Source: Leptospira fainei serovar Hurstbridge str. BUT 6 (GTDB taxonomy: Bacteria; Spirochaetota; Leptospiria; Leptospirales; Leptospiraceae). Taken from it: 64,000 nucleotides of DNA. The notes below the pieces were generated by a model. The model saw only the letters and a list, made by a program, of their open reading frames with translations, did no database searches and was not told the DNA's origin. A program made the position numbers and the translations under genes. How positions within the stretch are numbered: the first letter of the stretch is position 1; every line of letters begins with the position of its first letter. Location: assembly GCF_000306235.2 (NCBI RefSeq), contig NZ_AKWZ02000010.1, positions 806,001 through 870,000 of the forward strand. The letters run 5' to 3'. Below, piece after piece: positions 29,553 to 38,143 of this stretch.

Positions 29553-30671
29553 TCAAATTACTGACGTTCTCTCTGGATCATGGATCCAAACAAGATTATC
29601 TTTTTCCCAAAGTGAAAGAAATTCGTTCGCGCCGCGACCCTGAATGACTTCCTTTTCTTCTTCCGAAATAGGTAGCAACGATAGAAACCGAATGGGTTTG
29701 CCGTTTTCAGCGAGTAAGCCTGAAAGTGGAGGATGTCCATTCCGATTATCCAATTCCTTTATTAAAAGTGAAGTAAAAGTAACATATAAAGCTTCCGGAT
29801 CTCTTCGACTCATTGAGATCGTATGACCGTGACCGAACCACTTACCCATGCTCCATGGAAATCGGATAATCTCTCCTATTTGATGCGGAATCCAACTTTC
29901 CGAACGATCTTCATCCGAAATTTTCGCGGCAAATAATAGCTCGACTCTAGAATAGTCTTCATAATCTTTTCGATAAAGTTCGACACCCGGCATATTTTGC
30001 GCACTCATACCGACAGTCGCATAAATGTAAACGTCCGGAAGTAAATCCCATCGGAATCGAGCTATACCGAGTTGGGGAAACTTACCGCCGTCGGCCGACC
30101 AATACTTTTCATGCTTCCCGAAAACGTTTTCTAAAAAACCGAGACGAAGCTCTTGGATTCGTTTCCAACTACCGTTAGAGGCTCGTGATTCCCAATGATT
30201 ACGGTCCCGTCGTATTCGATCCGGGATGATTCCAAACTCTGCATTTCCCAGCGGATATGCAGTAATCGCATCAATTTTTGCGTAGATTGAATACCCGTGG
30301 AAGTCTTTTACCCCCGACCAAGGCGGAAGATAGGCGATGAGTTCTTCCTTATAAAAAAAAGAGACTCCGGTTCCTTCTTCAGTCCAAATAAAGTGAATAT
30401 CCTCTTGGTCAAAAGCGGGAATTGGAGATGGATCCGTTACCTCCTCCTCGATAAGTAGAGGGGCTAGGCCTGAACGGAGGTCCTCTTCGGTACGATTCTT
30501 CGGAGCCTGCACTCGATTACATACCCAAACTGATTTCATCGAAAATTCCGGATTCTCTTCCGCCTGCAAGTAAAGATAAACAGTTTGTCCGTCATCTTCC
30601 AAATACGCGGTAAAGGAGCCATACGGATTGGCTTCTTGGTATACGATTTTAGGTTCTAAGACTTCCTTCAT
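29553..30671 (-). CDS. Suppressor-of-fused (Sufu) domain protein
   Basis: A 372-residue soluble protein. The N-terminal half (residues 1-150) is beta-rich and not recognised. The C-terminal half follows the Sufu domain: LLPDVYIYATVGMSAQNM, then ELLFAAKI, then WSMGKWFGHGHTISM, TFTSLLIKELD and IRFLSLLPISEEEKEVIQGR with a final ANEFLSLWEK. The GHGHT box and LLPIS...E pattern are the clearest points. In bacteria Sufu-like domains are often immunity proteins of polymorphic toxins, but no toxin gene is visible here. Overlaps the upstream gene by 4 bases. Confidence 0.75.
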   Translation of the reverse strand: MKEVLEPKIVYQEANPYGSFTAYLEDDGQTVYLYLQAEENPEFSMKSVWVCNRVQAPKNRTEEDLRSGLAPLLIEEEVTDPSPIPAFDQEDIHFIWTEEGTGVSFFYKEELIAYLPPWSGVKDFHGYSIYAKIDAITAYPLGNAEFGIIPDRIRRDRNHWESRASNGSWKRIQELRLGFLENVFGKHEKYWSADGGKFPQLGIARFRWDLLPDVYIYATVGMSAQNMPGVELYRKDYEDYSRVELLFAAKISDEDRSESWIPHQIGEIIRFPWSMGKWFGHGHTISMSRRDPEALYVTFTSLLIKELDNRNGHPPLSGLLAENGKPIRFLSLLPISEEEKEVIQGRGANEFLSLWEKDNLVWIHDPERTSVI

Positions 30672-31024
30672 CTGATCGGGATTTCCACTATTCGTTTATT
30701 AAATCGATCGAGGATCGACTGGATTTTTGACTCCATGCCTTTCTCGAAAAGAATATCCGGAAAATATGCACTGGCGTTTATCAGCCCGGTCAATTCGACC
30801 TGATTCCAAGTGGAGTATGTCTTGAGAGTATCCCAAACCGTAAAAGGAATTGGAGCATTATCCTTTTTACATTTGATAAACGTGTCAACTGCCTTGATGG
30901 GGGTTAAGATCTGATTCTTCACGGTAGGCAACCTCGGGTATAGGACCATTCTTCCTAAAAGAAGAGAAGATTCAAGCCGGTTACTTCGTGTAATTGAGTG
31001 GAAAAAAGGAATAAGCCGGGGCAT
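30668..31024 (-). CDS. 118-residue protein of unknown function
   Basis: A short protein with no recognised motif, rich in hydrophobic and basic residues, mixed helix and strand. It is coupled to the Sufu-domain gene through an ATGA overlap at 30668-30671, which supports it being a real gene. A purine-rich AGAAGGG lies before the ATG at 31024. Confidence 0.62.
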   Translation of the reverse strand: MPRLIPFFHSITRSNRLESSLLLGRMVLYPRLPTVKNQILTPIKAVDTFIKCKKDNAPIPFTVWDTLKTYSTWNQVELTGLINASAYFPDILFEKGMESKIQSILDRFNKRIVEIPIR

Positions 31025-31326
31025 CCATTCGCCCGGCCCTTCTACCGTAAATTAACGGTGGAAGAAGTTGCTGAGTGGCTCTACGAATACTCTTTCGCGA
31101 TTTTTCCTTTCTTTGTATTGTTCAAAAAGGATCAGCGAGAGAGCTGCCGTTAAAAAGATCGTTTCCATGTACAATTTCGACGGCGAGTGTCATCGGAATC
31201 TTACTTAGAACAATTTAGTTTTTGGAAAAAAATTTCACAGGATTTCGATTTTATGAATAACAAATTAACTGAAGTAGAATCATGAAAAACGGAAAAATAA
31301 CCCGTTTGGATTACGACCTGCGCTAT
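31025..31326. other. 302-base interval with a small candidate gene
   Basis: Between the 118-residue gene and the Lys-rich gene. It holds a possible 38-residue membrane peptide gene on the minus strand (31052-31168), an imperfect palindrome ACCGT-N6-ACGGT at 31044-31059, and an AT-rich part from 31200 to 31326 that may carry the promoter of the leftward unit. I see no RNA gene. Confidence 0.5.
31052..31168 (-). CDS. Possible 38-residue single-helix membrane peptide
   Basis: An ATG at 31168 opens 38 residues with a hydrophobic helix (METIFLTAALSLILF) followed by a charged tail (EQYKERKNRERVFVEPLSNF). It is in line with the leftward genes, 27 bases before the next start. There is no clear Shine-Dalgarno sequence, so this may be chance. 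Confidence 0.38.
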   Translation of the reverse strand: METIFLTAALSLILFEQYKERKNRERVFVEPLSNFFHR

Positions 31327-31572
31327 CTATGAAAGCGCTTCTTTTGCAGCTTCCTTAATCGCTTTTAATAAACGACTTTTCATACGATCCGGAATTCGAG
31401 AGGAGGCCTCCAAAGTATGCACAAACATCTCGGCTGCGAGATCCACCATTTCAGTCATTTTAACGTCGTTTTCACGAGGAATGGAGAAGGAAGTTTTCTT
31501 TGTACCTTGACTCGGGCTTTTCTTTTTTACGGCCTTCTTAACTGCCTTCTTTTTGGGTTTCTTTAGGGTCAT
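31327..31572 (-). CDS. Small protein with Lys-rich tail
   Basis: An 81-residue protein with a strongly basic N-terminus (KKPKKKAVKKAVKKK) followed by an amphipathic helical domain (EMVDLAAEMFVHTLEASS then RLLKAIKEAAKEALS). The basic tail resembles the Lys/Ala peptide encoded at 28506 and histone-like proteins; binding to nucleic acid is plausible. The helical part could oligomerise. No family recognised. Confidence 0.65.
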   Translation of the reverse strand: MTLKKPKKKAVKKAVKKKSPSQGTKKTSFSIPRENDVKMTEMVDLAAEMFVHTLEASSRIPDRMKSRLLKAIKEAAKEALS

Positions 31573-31635
31573 AACGATATCTAATAGATGCGGGTTCGTA
31601 TCTTAGTTTCTCCCTATTCCCCTTCCAGCAGGATT

Positions 31636-31956
31636 TTATTCCCGATCTAAAAAAATTCCCAATACTCTATAGCTCTCTATATTCGCGGCGGGTAATTCCA
31701 TGTTCTGTGTTTCTTTGCTGTCCGGTTCGGCCATGGGGATTCGAACATCCTCCCCTTTTTTCCAAACTCCGTCCGATTCGGAAACATAAAAGAATCTAGA
31801 ATATTTCCGTAGGTCCAGACAATCTTCCACCTTTTCCCAATGTGCGGAAACGGAAGGCGATGGCGTCAGTTGTTTGCTATTAGGTACGAGTATTCTTTCC
31901 TTTCCTAGAAAGGTTCTAATCTCGCCCGTGCGTATATTTTCCGCGGTAATGAACAA
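31636..31956 (-). CDS. 106-residue protein of unknown function
   Basis: It begins at TTG 31956 behind a good AGGGAGA ribosome-binding site. Beta-rich, soluble, no motif recognised. The next 277 bases to its right (31957-32233) are AT-rich and hold no gene I can support. Confidence 0.6.
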   Translation of the reverse strand: MFITAENIRTGEIRTFLGKERILVPNSKQLTPSPSVSAHWEKVEDCLDLRKYSRFFYVSESDGVWKKGEDVRIPMAEPDSKETQNMELPAANIESYRVLGIFLDRE

Positions 31957-32233
31957 GGAACTCGTCTCCCTTTACAGGTGAAATTTTCCGGAAACGGTTC
32001 TCGCTTTGATTTTTAAAATTATGTTCCAGAACAAATCCGAATCAGTACTGCTTAGACTCATCATTCTGAAAATAGTTTTTATGCTATATTAGAGTTTTAT
32101 TCCAATTCGAATTTTCCCTTCACTAGAAAAAGGATAGGACTGAATTCTTTTTCCTTAAATTTCGGATATTTTGAAATTTTTCTGAATATTCTGTTTTTTT
32201 AATCACTCAATTTTTGCAAGACGAACGATCGAT

Positions 32234-33775
32234 TTAAGAAAGAATCGCCTTCCAACGTCTGCCTTCCCGAGTGATAGTTACTTTTGTTTTATCGTATTCC
32301 AATTGATCGCCCGTCTTTACTAAGTTTCCATTTTTTTCATGTAAATTAGCAAGAATGAATCGATTGATTCCTAATTTTACTATAACCAGCGAGTACGGAG
32401 GTTTCCAAGGAAAACCAGGATTCATATTCACTGTCGTGGAGGACCATACGATTCCAGCTTCTCCCTCATCGGCGCCTAGCTTGTTCAGAGTGAGAGGTTT
32501 CAGATTAGGTTTTCTTTCAACGTGTTTTTTTCCCGGACGTTTCGAAGAAAATAAAGCTACCGAGTTGATGCTATCGACTCCGCCGTTTCCGCCGAGAAGG
32601 GAAAGTTTCGGATAGAAAGGATCTTGTTTGCCGAGTAGATCGGGTTTTGCATAAAGTCCATATTGACTTGCAATATCCACGAGTCCCGTCGCTGCGGAAA
32701 CCGACATTGCGGCTTGATAATTTAGAATCCCGCCTAATAAATTTATCGGGATCGTCTTTCCGTTCTTGAAAGAAATTTTTCCGGTCTTTAAAGATTCGGT
32801 CACTTTCTTTTTCGAAAGTTGAAAATATTCCGCCGACTGTAGGATTATCATTCCGGTAAAGCAATCGTAAATCCAAGCATAATCCAGTTCATCCCGTTCA
32901 TAGCCGGACTGGGCAAATAATTTTTCTCCCGAATTCGTCGCAGGTGTCTTGAACCCTCCTTTCAAAATAAAATATTCGCTGTGAGCGGTATGCGTCGCAC
33001 CGGCAAGATAAACGGGTGCAAGGTCTTTCCGAATCCAACCTTTTGTTTTCCACTCATCCGCTTTCTTTTCGCTCATTAGCAACGTTGCAAACCCATGATC
33101 CGTTACGATTGCTATCATAGGAGAAGGATACGGATCGGCAATGGCTCGAGAAATTTGCTTTTCGGTAATTTCCTGTTTATACTGGTAAGCTCGCGGATTC
33201 GCAATCGCATTTGTTCTAAACTGTTTCGTAATTTCGATTAAATCGTCTTGAGTTATCCCGTCTTCGAACATCATCCGTTTCATCAAGAGACCGTACATAG
33301 AAATCAAAGTCGCCCCGTTATCCAATTCGAATTCCGGATGACAAACCGTTTCGTTAACTCTCTTTAAATCCGAAACCAACTTAAATGCGGATTTAGGAAT
33401 ATCCGCCGCTGCAATCAATATTACGGATTCGGGATCGGAAAGAAGTATAGATCGCGCCTGTCCGATCGCGCCTGTCACGCTAGCGCCTCCTAGGTCTATC
33501 AAATGCGTGCGCATTCCGGTAAAACCTAATTCATTTGCGATTCGAACACTATGCCCATATCCCTGTTTTCCGAGTGAAGAAGGCTCAATACTGACAAAGT
33601 CGGTCATCTCTCGAGCTATAATCGTTTGTTTCAATTCCAAAAAATGGAGTAAGTCCGTTATGGATTTCTGATAATGATGAAAGACTTTCCGATCACTGTT
33701 CCAATCTTTGTATTCCGATTCGGAAAAATCATCGGTCGTGCTATCGGCAACGCCTAAAAGTACGGGATAATTCAC
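32234..33775 (-). CDS. Thiolase-fold protein with C-terminal DUF35-like OB domain
   Basis: A 513-residue protein starting at GTG 33775 after GGAGAG. The core is of the SCP-x/thiolase type (GGASVTGAIGQAR; YAWIYDCFTGMI; INLLGGILNYQAAMSVSAATG; LLGGNGGVDS). The positions where thiolases carry the nucleophilic Cys, the GHP His and the second Cys appear here as Ala, non-His and Leu, so classical thiolase chemistry is doubtful. From about residue 435 the sequence IVWSSTTVNMNPGFPWKPPY looks like a fused DUF35-type OB domain. It is the last gene of an acyl-CoA operon, 15 bases after the MaoC gene. Confidence 0.78.
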   Translation of the reverse strand: MNYPVLLGVADSTTDDFSESEYKDWNSDRKVFHHYQKSITDLLHFLELKQTIIAREMTDFVSIEPSSLGKQGYGHSVRIANELGFTGMRTHLIDLGGASVTGAIGQARSILLSDPESVILIAAADIPKSAFKLVSDLKRVNETVCHPEFELDNGATLISMYGLLMKRMMFEDGITQDDLIEITKQFRTNAIANPRAYQYKQEITEKQISRAIADPYPSPMIAIVTDHGFATLLMSEKKADEWKTKGWIRKDLAPVYLAGATHTAHSEYFILKGGFKTPATNSGEKLFAQSGYERDELDYAWIYDCFTGMIILQSAEYFQLSKKKVTESLKTGKISFKNGKTIPINLLGGILNYQAAMSVSAATGLVDIASQYGLYAKPDLLGKQDPFYPKLSLLGGNGGVDSINSVALFSSKRPGKKHVERKPNLKPLTLNKLGADEGEAGIVWSSTTVNMNPGFPWKPPYSLVIVKLGINRFILANLHEKNGNLVKTGDQLEYDKTKVTITREGRRWKAILS

Positions 33776-33790
33776 TATGCTCTCCTAATT

Positions 33791-34225
33791 TTATTCGGCG
33801 GACGGACCCGGAGGAATAACTTTGCATTCCCCTTTGCCGATGATTTCGCCCTTTTGATTCTTCCACTCGATATTCATCGCAACTGCCTTAAGACGCGGAA
33901 TTTTTTCTTTCACTTCGACTTTGCAGGTGATCGTATCTCCCGGAAAAACGGGTTTTCGAAATTTTGTTACCGTCTCTAATGCGATCGTTCCCAACCCGGG
34001 AAGCTTCATGCCGAGGACCGGAGCAAGTAGAGACGCGGCTAGACCGCCGTGTGCAATCCTCGTTCCGAAAGGAGTCGTTTTCGCGTATTCTTCATCGACA
34101 TGCAACGGGTTAAAATCGCCGCTGATTCCGGCAAATAAATAAATATCGGTTTCAGTAATTGTCTTAGTAAAACTCGCCGAATCTCCGATTGAAATTTCAT
34201 CGAAGGTCTTTCCTTTTTGATACAT
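33791..34225 (-). CDS. MaoC-family (R)-enoyl-CoA hydratase
   Basis: A 144-residue single hot-dog domain. The catalytic box reads FAGISGDFNPLHVDEEYA with the Asp and His of the hydratase 2 motif, followed by IAHGGLAASLL. It hydrates trans-2-enoyl-CoA to (R)-3-hydroxyacyl-CoA. Members of this size act as homodimers. Located 35 bases downstream of the acyl-CoA dehydrogenase, in the same operon. Confidence 0.9.
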   Translation of the reverse strand: MYQKGKTFDEISIGDSASFTKTITETDIYLFAGISGDFNPLHVDEEYAKTTPFGTRIAHGGLAASLLAPVLGMKLPGLGTIALETVTKFRKPVFPGDTITCKVEVKEKIPRLKAVAMNIEWKNQKGEIIGKGECKVIPPGPSAE

Positions 34226-34260
34226 TCAATTTTCCTTATGAAACTCTTTACATGGAGTGT

Positions 34261-35877
34261 CTATACGACGACCCCACCCAAAATCCCGGCTTTTAAGAAT
34301 TCGATACAATCTGCGACGTCCTTATCTACCGTATCTAACTCGTAAAATTCCTGCAAAAGAAATTTCGTTCCTTGTGAATCTAAGTCTTTGAGAAAGGAAG
34401 CGTTTTTCAAAAAACGAGTTCCGGCAAAGAAAGTCAGAAGCCTAAGATCTCGAATACGATCCTTCGATTCGTATTCGGAAGTCGATTGAACCGCGTCCCA
34501 GAATCCGAGTTGAAGAACCGCAGTAAGAACGAGGAGATCGGCGAATGCGAATTCCCAAACCTGCTTTTTCTTTCTTTCCGGATTTTGTCCGATGGATCGA
34601 ACCAATCTTTTTGCCGAAGCGAGGAATTTACCTTGAGGAGAATCCGCTAATTCTTTTTCGGCCTTTTGACGAACGTCTTCGGAGTAGGAATGTTCCAAAA
34701 CGCCGAAAAATTTTTCATATCCGCTAAACGTAGAAGATATTATACTTCTTTGAATTTCGGAAGTCCCTCCTCCAATCGTACCTAACTTGACATCCCGATA
34801 CAATCTACTTGCCGGACACTCACGCATATAACCCATTCCGCCAAAGAGCTGAACCGCTTCGCTTGCTAATTCTTCGGCAGTTTCAGTAACGAAAACTTTT
34901 AAAGCGGAACTTTCCAAGGGCAAACTTGACGAAGGATCGCTGTCTTTTTTATTAGCGACAAAGTAGATTAATCTGCGGGAGGCGCAGAGATAGATCCAAT
35001 TCCTCGCCAATTTTTCTTGAATACCGTAAAAAGATAAAATGGGTTTACCGAATTGATGTCGCTTCCACGCGTATTCGATTCCGGCTTCGAGTGAAAATTC
35101 CATTCCACCTGGCACGGCTGCGACTAAAACTGTACGTTCCCATTCCAAAGTCGCCTTTCCGATCCGCAAGAATCCTGAATTTAACGGACCGAGCAGATTT
35201 TCTTCGGGAACAAATAAATCTTGGAAGGAAAGTTCGGCAGTAGTAGAAGTATTGTGTCCGAGTTTTTTCAATACCTTACTGACGTAAAAACCTTTCATAT
35301 GAGATTCTACAATAAAGGCGGAAACTCCCATCGGCCCTCTTGACTTGGTGGTCCGAGCCATGATTATGAATACCTGACCGATCGGTCCGTTCGTGATGTA
35401 CATTTTACTTCCATTCAAAATGAATCCACCGTCGACTTTTTGAGCGAACGTTAACATTCCCGCCGCGTCGGATCCGGAATCAGGTTCGGTCAAACCTAGA
35501 CCTGCAATCCACTCCCCCGTTGCCAACTTAGGTAAATATTTGCGTTTCTGTTCTTCGGTTCCTTGAAACAAAATCGGTAGAGTACCGATAATCATATGCG
35601 CGCCCCAAGACAAACCGAAGCCTCCATCCAGACTCCCTGCATTAAAGGACTCTTGAGCGATACAGCATTGTAAACAGGTGCCGCCTTGCCCTCCATATTC
35701 CTCGGGAACAGCCATACCCAGGAGGCCCATACTACCCATTTCTTTCCAAATTTCGTCCCCCCAGGTCCCATGCTCATCCCGTTCCTCTACGCTCGGAAAT
35801 ACCTTTTCCTTGGAAAATTTTTTTACCATTTCGTAAAACTCAAGGTCTGATGAATTCAAATATGGATTTAAGAACAT
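34261..35877 (-). CDS. Acyl-CoA dehydrogenase
   Basis: A 538-residue FAD enzyme. Visible motifs are GLGLTEPDSGSDAAGM (FAD and substrate loop), FIIMARTTKS, a RHQFGKPILSFYGIQEKLA helix, and QLFGGMGYMRECPASRLYRD then IGGGTSEIQRSII at the end of the core. About 130 residues follow the core, a helical extension seen in longer family members such as VLCAD-like enzymes. It introduces the 2,3 double bond in acyl-CoA; chain length is unknown. The ATG at 35877 has GGAGA before it. Confidence 0.93.
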   Translation of the reverse strand: MFLNPYLNSSDLEFYEMVKKFSKEKVFPSVEERDEHGTWGDEIWKEMGSMGLLGMAVPEEYGGQGGTCLQCCIAQESFNAGSLDGGFGLSWGAHMIIGTLPILFQGTEEQKRKYLPKLATGEWIAGLGLTEPDSGSDAAGMLTFAQKVDGGFILNGSKMYITNGPIGQVFIIMARTTKSRGPMGVSAFIVESHMKGFYVSKVLKKLGHNTSTTAELSFQDLFVPEENLLGPLNSGFLRIGKATLEWERTVLVAAVPGGMEFSLEAGIEYAWKRHQFGKPILSFYGIQEKLARNWIYLCASRRLIYFVANKKDSDPSSSLPLESSALKVFVTETAEELASEAVQLFGGMGYMRECPASRLYRDVKLGTIGGGTSEIQRSIISSTFSGYEKFFGVLEHSYSEDVRQKAEKELADSPQGKFLASAKRLVRSIGQNPERKKKQVWEFAFADLLVLTAVLQLGFWDAVQSTSEYESKDRIRDLRLLTFFAGTRFLKNASFLKDLDSQGTKFLLQEFYELDTVDKDVADCIEFLKAGILGGVVV

Positions 35878-35896
35878 AATAATCTCCTAATGTATA

Positions 35897-37789
35897 TTAC
35901 GGTTTAGTAAGCGCATCTATTTCTTTTTTGAAGCTATCTAAGATTTCGTTTCGTTTCATTTTAAGAGTTCGCGTCATCTCTTTATCCGGGTCGAAAGGCC
36001 TCGGCACGATATAGAAGGCGTTTTGCGGAACTACTTCAAACGATTTAAACCCATTTTTTCGGGAAATTCGAGTCGAAACTTCTGATTTGAAAATTTCCCT
36101 AACTTTCGGGTGATCGTTCCAAGCAACCGGATCTTCAGGCAGGTCGTGAAATTCCGCTCGCAGCTTTTCGAAATCCGGAACGATTAATGCAACGAGATGC
36201 TTAGCATCATGGCCCGTTACCATAACTTGATTTATATAAGGCGAATTCAATAACTGATCCTCAACGGGAACCGGTTCCACATTTTCCCCGCCTGCAAGGA
36301 CGATAGTATCCTTCGCACGACCGGTAAAAACCAATTCGTTTCTATAATTGAACCGCATTATATCTCCGGTATCGAAGAAACCATCCTTGTCGAAAACGGT
36401 AGCATTGAGTTCGGGACGCTTATAATAACCTATAAGAACCTGTTTAGATTTTATCCAGAGATTTCCTTTTTTTCCTTGAATCACCGGATTTCCGGCTTCG
36501 TCCTTAATGACGCATTCATATCCGGCTATAGGAGTTCCCACTGTGCCGGGCGAAGGCCGGTTCGATTTTCGAATGGAAAGTACTGCGGAAGTTTCCGTCA
36601 TTCCGTATCCTTCGAGAACGATTAAACCGATTCCTGAAAGAAACTTATCGACTACGGAGGGTAAGGCGCTGCCGGCAGAGACGGATACCCGCAATCTGCC
36701 TCCGAGAGCTTGATGAACCCCTCTAAAAATCAGAATTGCACCGAGCTTAAGCGGTGATAAAAAAATCAGACCGAAGAAGGCTTCGAGTTTCTGCAGCAAT
36801 CGCAGTATTGAGTTGGGTTTCATGATTCTGAAATCATAATCGAATAGAACGGATTTTTTCTCAGCCCAACTCATTCCGACTTTCAGAAAAAAATTGAATA
36901 AAGACCTCTTGACAGAAGATTCTTTGGCGACCTTATTCATGATTCCATTATATAGAGATTCCCAAATTCTAGGGACGGAAGGAAACAGGGTAGGTTTAAA
37001 TTCTTTTAAGTCTTCCTTTAAATTATTAATGTTAGATACTAGAAATTCCGCACCTAGTTCTATAATGCAGTATTCGATCGCTCGCTCAAAAGCGTGCCAG
37101 GGCGGTAAAAGGCTGATTCCCGAATCCGAAGATTTAAGTCCCACGAACCCTATCACCTTTTCGACTGCGGAAATCCATCCTGTTTGAGTTAACATGACTC
37201 CTTTTGGAGCTCCCGTCGTTCCCGAAGTGTAGATGAGGGTCGCTAATTCGTCGGGACTTTTTTCCTTTAATCTTTTCTTAATACAATCCGAATTTTGAGA
37301 TATATAGGCTTTTCCTTTTTCAATCAATTCGCCTACGCTCTCAGGTCCGGTTTTTAGTTCTCCTATATCATCCTCTAACACATATATCTTTTTCAAGGAA
37401 GGAAGCTTAGAGGATAAATTAAGAATGCGTTGTTTATCTTTCTCCTTCTGAACCAGAGCATATTTACTTTCGGAATGGTTTACGATATAAAGAATATCCT
37501 CGTCCACAACGTCGGTGCCCCTTGGGACCGAGATCGCACCTGCGCTAATAATGGCGATATCGCCTAAAATCCAATTGCTGCTAGCATCGCAAAGATAGAG
37601 TATTTTATCGTCTTTTAGAACTTCTGCTTGAATCAATCCTCCGATGAGATGATCCGTTAACGTCTTCAATTGCGAAAAGGTTCGCCCTTGTATGCCTGCT
37701 TTCGTTCTTTTAGAAAAGCTTTCCTTTGCTGGAAATCGAGATGCTGCCTTTTCCAGCATGTCATAAAAATACTTTCGATTGTTTTCCAA
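35897..37789 (-). CDS. Long-chain acyl-CoA synthetase (AMP-forming)
   Basis: A 630-residue adenylate-forming enzyme. ATP motif TLIYTSGTTGAPKGVMLT, acyl-binding region SAGSALPSVVDKFL, LEGYGMTETSAV, YYKRPELNATVFDKDGFFDT then GDI, and the C-terminal GRAKDTIVLAGGENVEP hinge. It starts at TTG 37789 behind a strong GAGGGG. It activates a fatty acid for the three enzymes encoded downstream, spacing 19 bases to the dehydrogenase. First gene of the operon. Confidence 0.94.
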   Translation of the reverse strand: MENNRKYFYDMLEKAASRFPAKESFSKRTKAGIQGRTFSQLKTLTDHLIGGLIQAEVLKDDKILYLCDASSNWILGDIAIISAGAISVPRGTDVVDEDILYIVNHSESKYALVQKEKDKQRILNLSSKLPSLKKIYVLEDDIGELKTGPESVGELIEKGKAYISQNSDCIKKRLKEKSPDELATLIYTSGTTGAPKGVMLTQTGWISAVEKVIGFVGLKSSDSGISLLPPWHAFERAIEYCIIELGAEFLVSNINNLKEDLKEFKPTLFPSVPRIWESLYNGIMNKVAKESSVKRSLFNFFLKVGMSWAEKKSVLFDYDFRIMKPNSILRLLQKLEAFFGLIFLSPLKLGAILIFRGVHQALGGRLRVSVSAGSALPSVVDKFLSGIGLIVLEGYGMTETSAVLSIRKSNRPSPGTVGTPIAGYECVIKDEAGNPVIQGKKGNLWIKSKQVLIGYYKRPELNATVFDKDGFFDTGDIMRFNYRNELVFTGRAKDTIVLAGGENVEPVPVEDQLLNSPYINQVMVTGHDAKHLVALIVPDFEKLRAEFHDLPEDPVAWNDHPKVREIFKSEVSTRISRKNGFKSFEVVPQNAFYIVPRPFDPDKEMTRTLKMKRNEILDSFKKEIDALTKP

Positions 37790-37904
37790 ATTCCCCTCAA
37801 AACGGTTTTAACCGAGTACAGCGACCGTTTAGGACGGAAACTCTACTTTTGACAACGCTTGGTTCAATCCATTTTTCGTGAAATTAAAAAATCCGAATCA
37901 TTTG

Positions 37905-37924
37905 TGAACAATCGTTCAATGAAC
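37905..37924 (-). promoter_or_regulatory. Candidate operator TGAAC-N4-GTTCA with extra half site
   Basis: TGAAC (37905-37909) and GTTCA (37914-37918) form an inverted repeat around AATC, and a further GAAC at 37921-37924 makes a second overlapping repeat. It lies about 115 bases upstream of the acyl-CoA synthetase start. Such sites are typical of TetR/FadR-type repressors, but no regulator gene is adjacent. A second palindrome, CGGTT-TT-AACCG, is at 37803-37814. Confidence 0.4.
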
Positions 37925-37956
37925 GGTGATCATATAATAGAAAGGGTTAAAGAATT

Positions 37957-38139
37957 CTATGGTGCTTCCTGAGAAGACTCATATTCCCTCAAACAAATAG
38001 GGCATAAACAATTAGAATATAAGTCGCGTAAGTCCTTCAAGACTTCAGGATTAAGGATCAAAGTTTCACACCAACAACCGCCGCTATCGACCCGGCAATC
38101 AAAGAAACTGGAACATTTTGCGCATCTTTTGCTAGTCAT
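37957..38139 (-). CDS. Cysteine-rich CWC-type small protein
   Basis: A 60-residue protein starting at ATG 38139, only 4 bases after the ligA stop. Cys residues occur in CAKCSSFFDCR, GGCWC and NCLCPICL, the order expected of the cysteine-rich CWC family, likely a zinc-binding or ribbon-like fold. The longer frame through ligA is a shadow. Co-transcription with ligA is likely. Confidence 0.7.
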   Translation of the reverse strand: MTSKRCAKCSSFFDCRVDSGGCWCETLILNPEVLKDLRDLYSNCLCPICLREYESSQEAP

Positions 38140-38143
38140 TCTT

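Noticed and set aside
37934..37940. TATAAT on the plus strand
   Set aside because: It would drive transcription antisense into the CWC and ligA genes and has no convincing -35; kept only as chance in an AT-rich gap.
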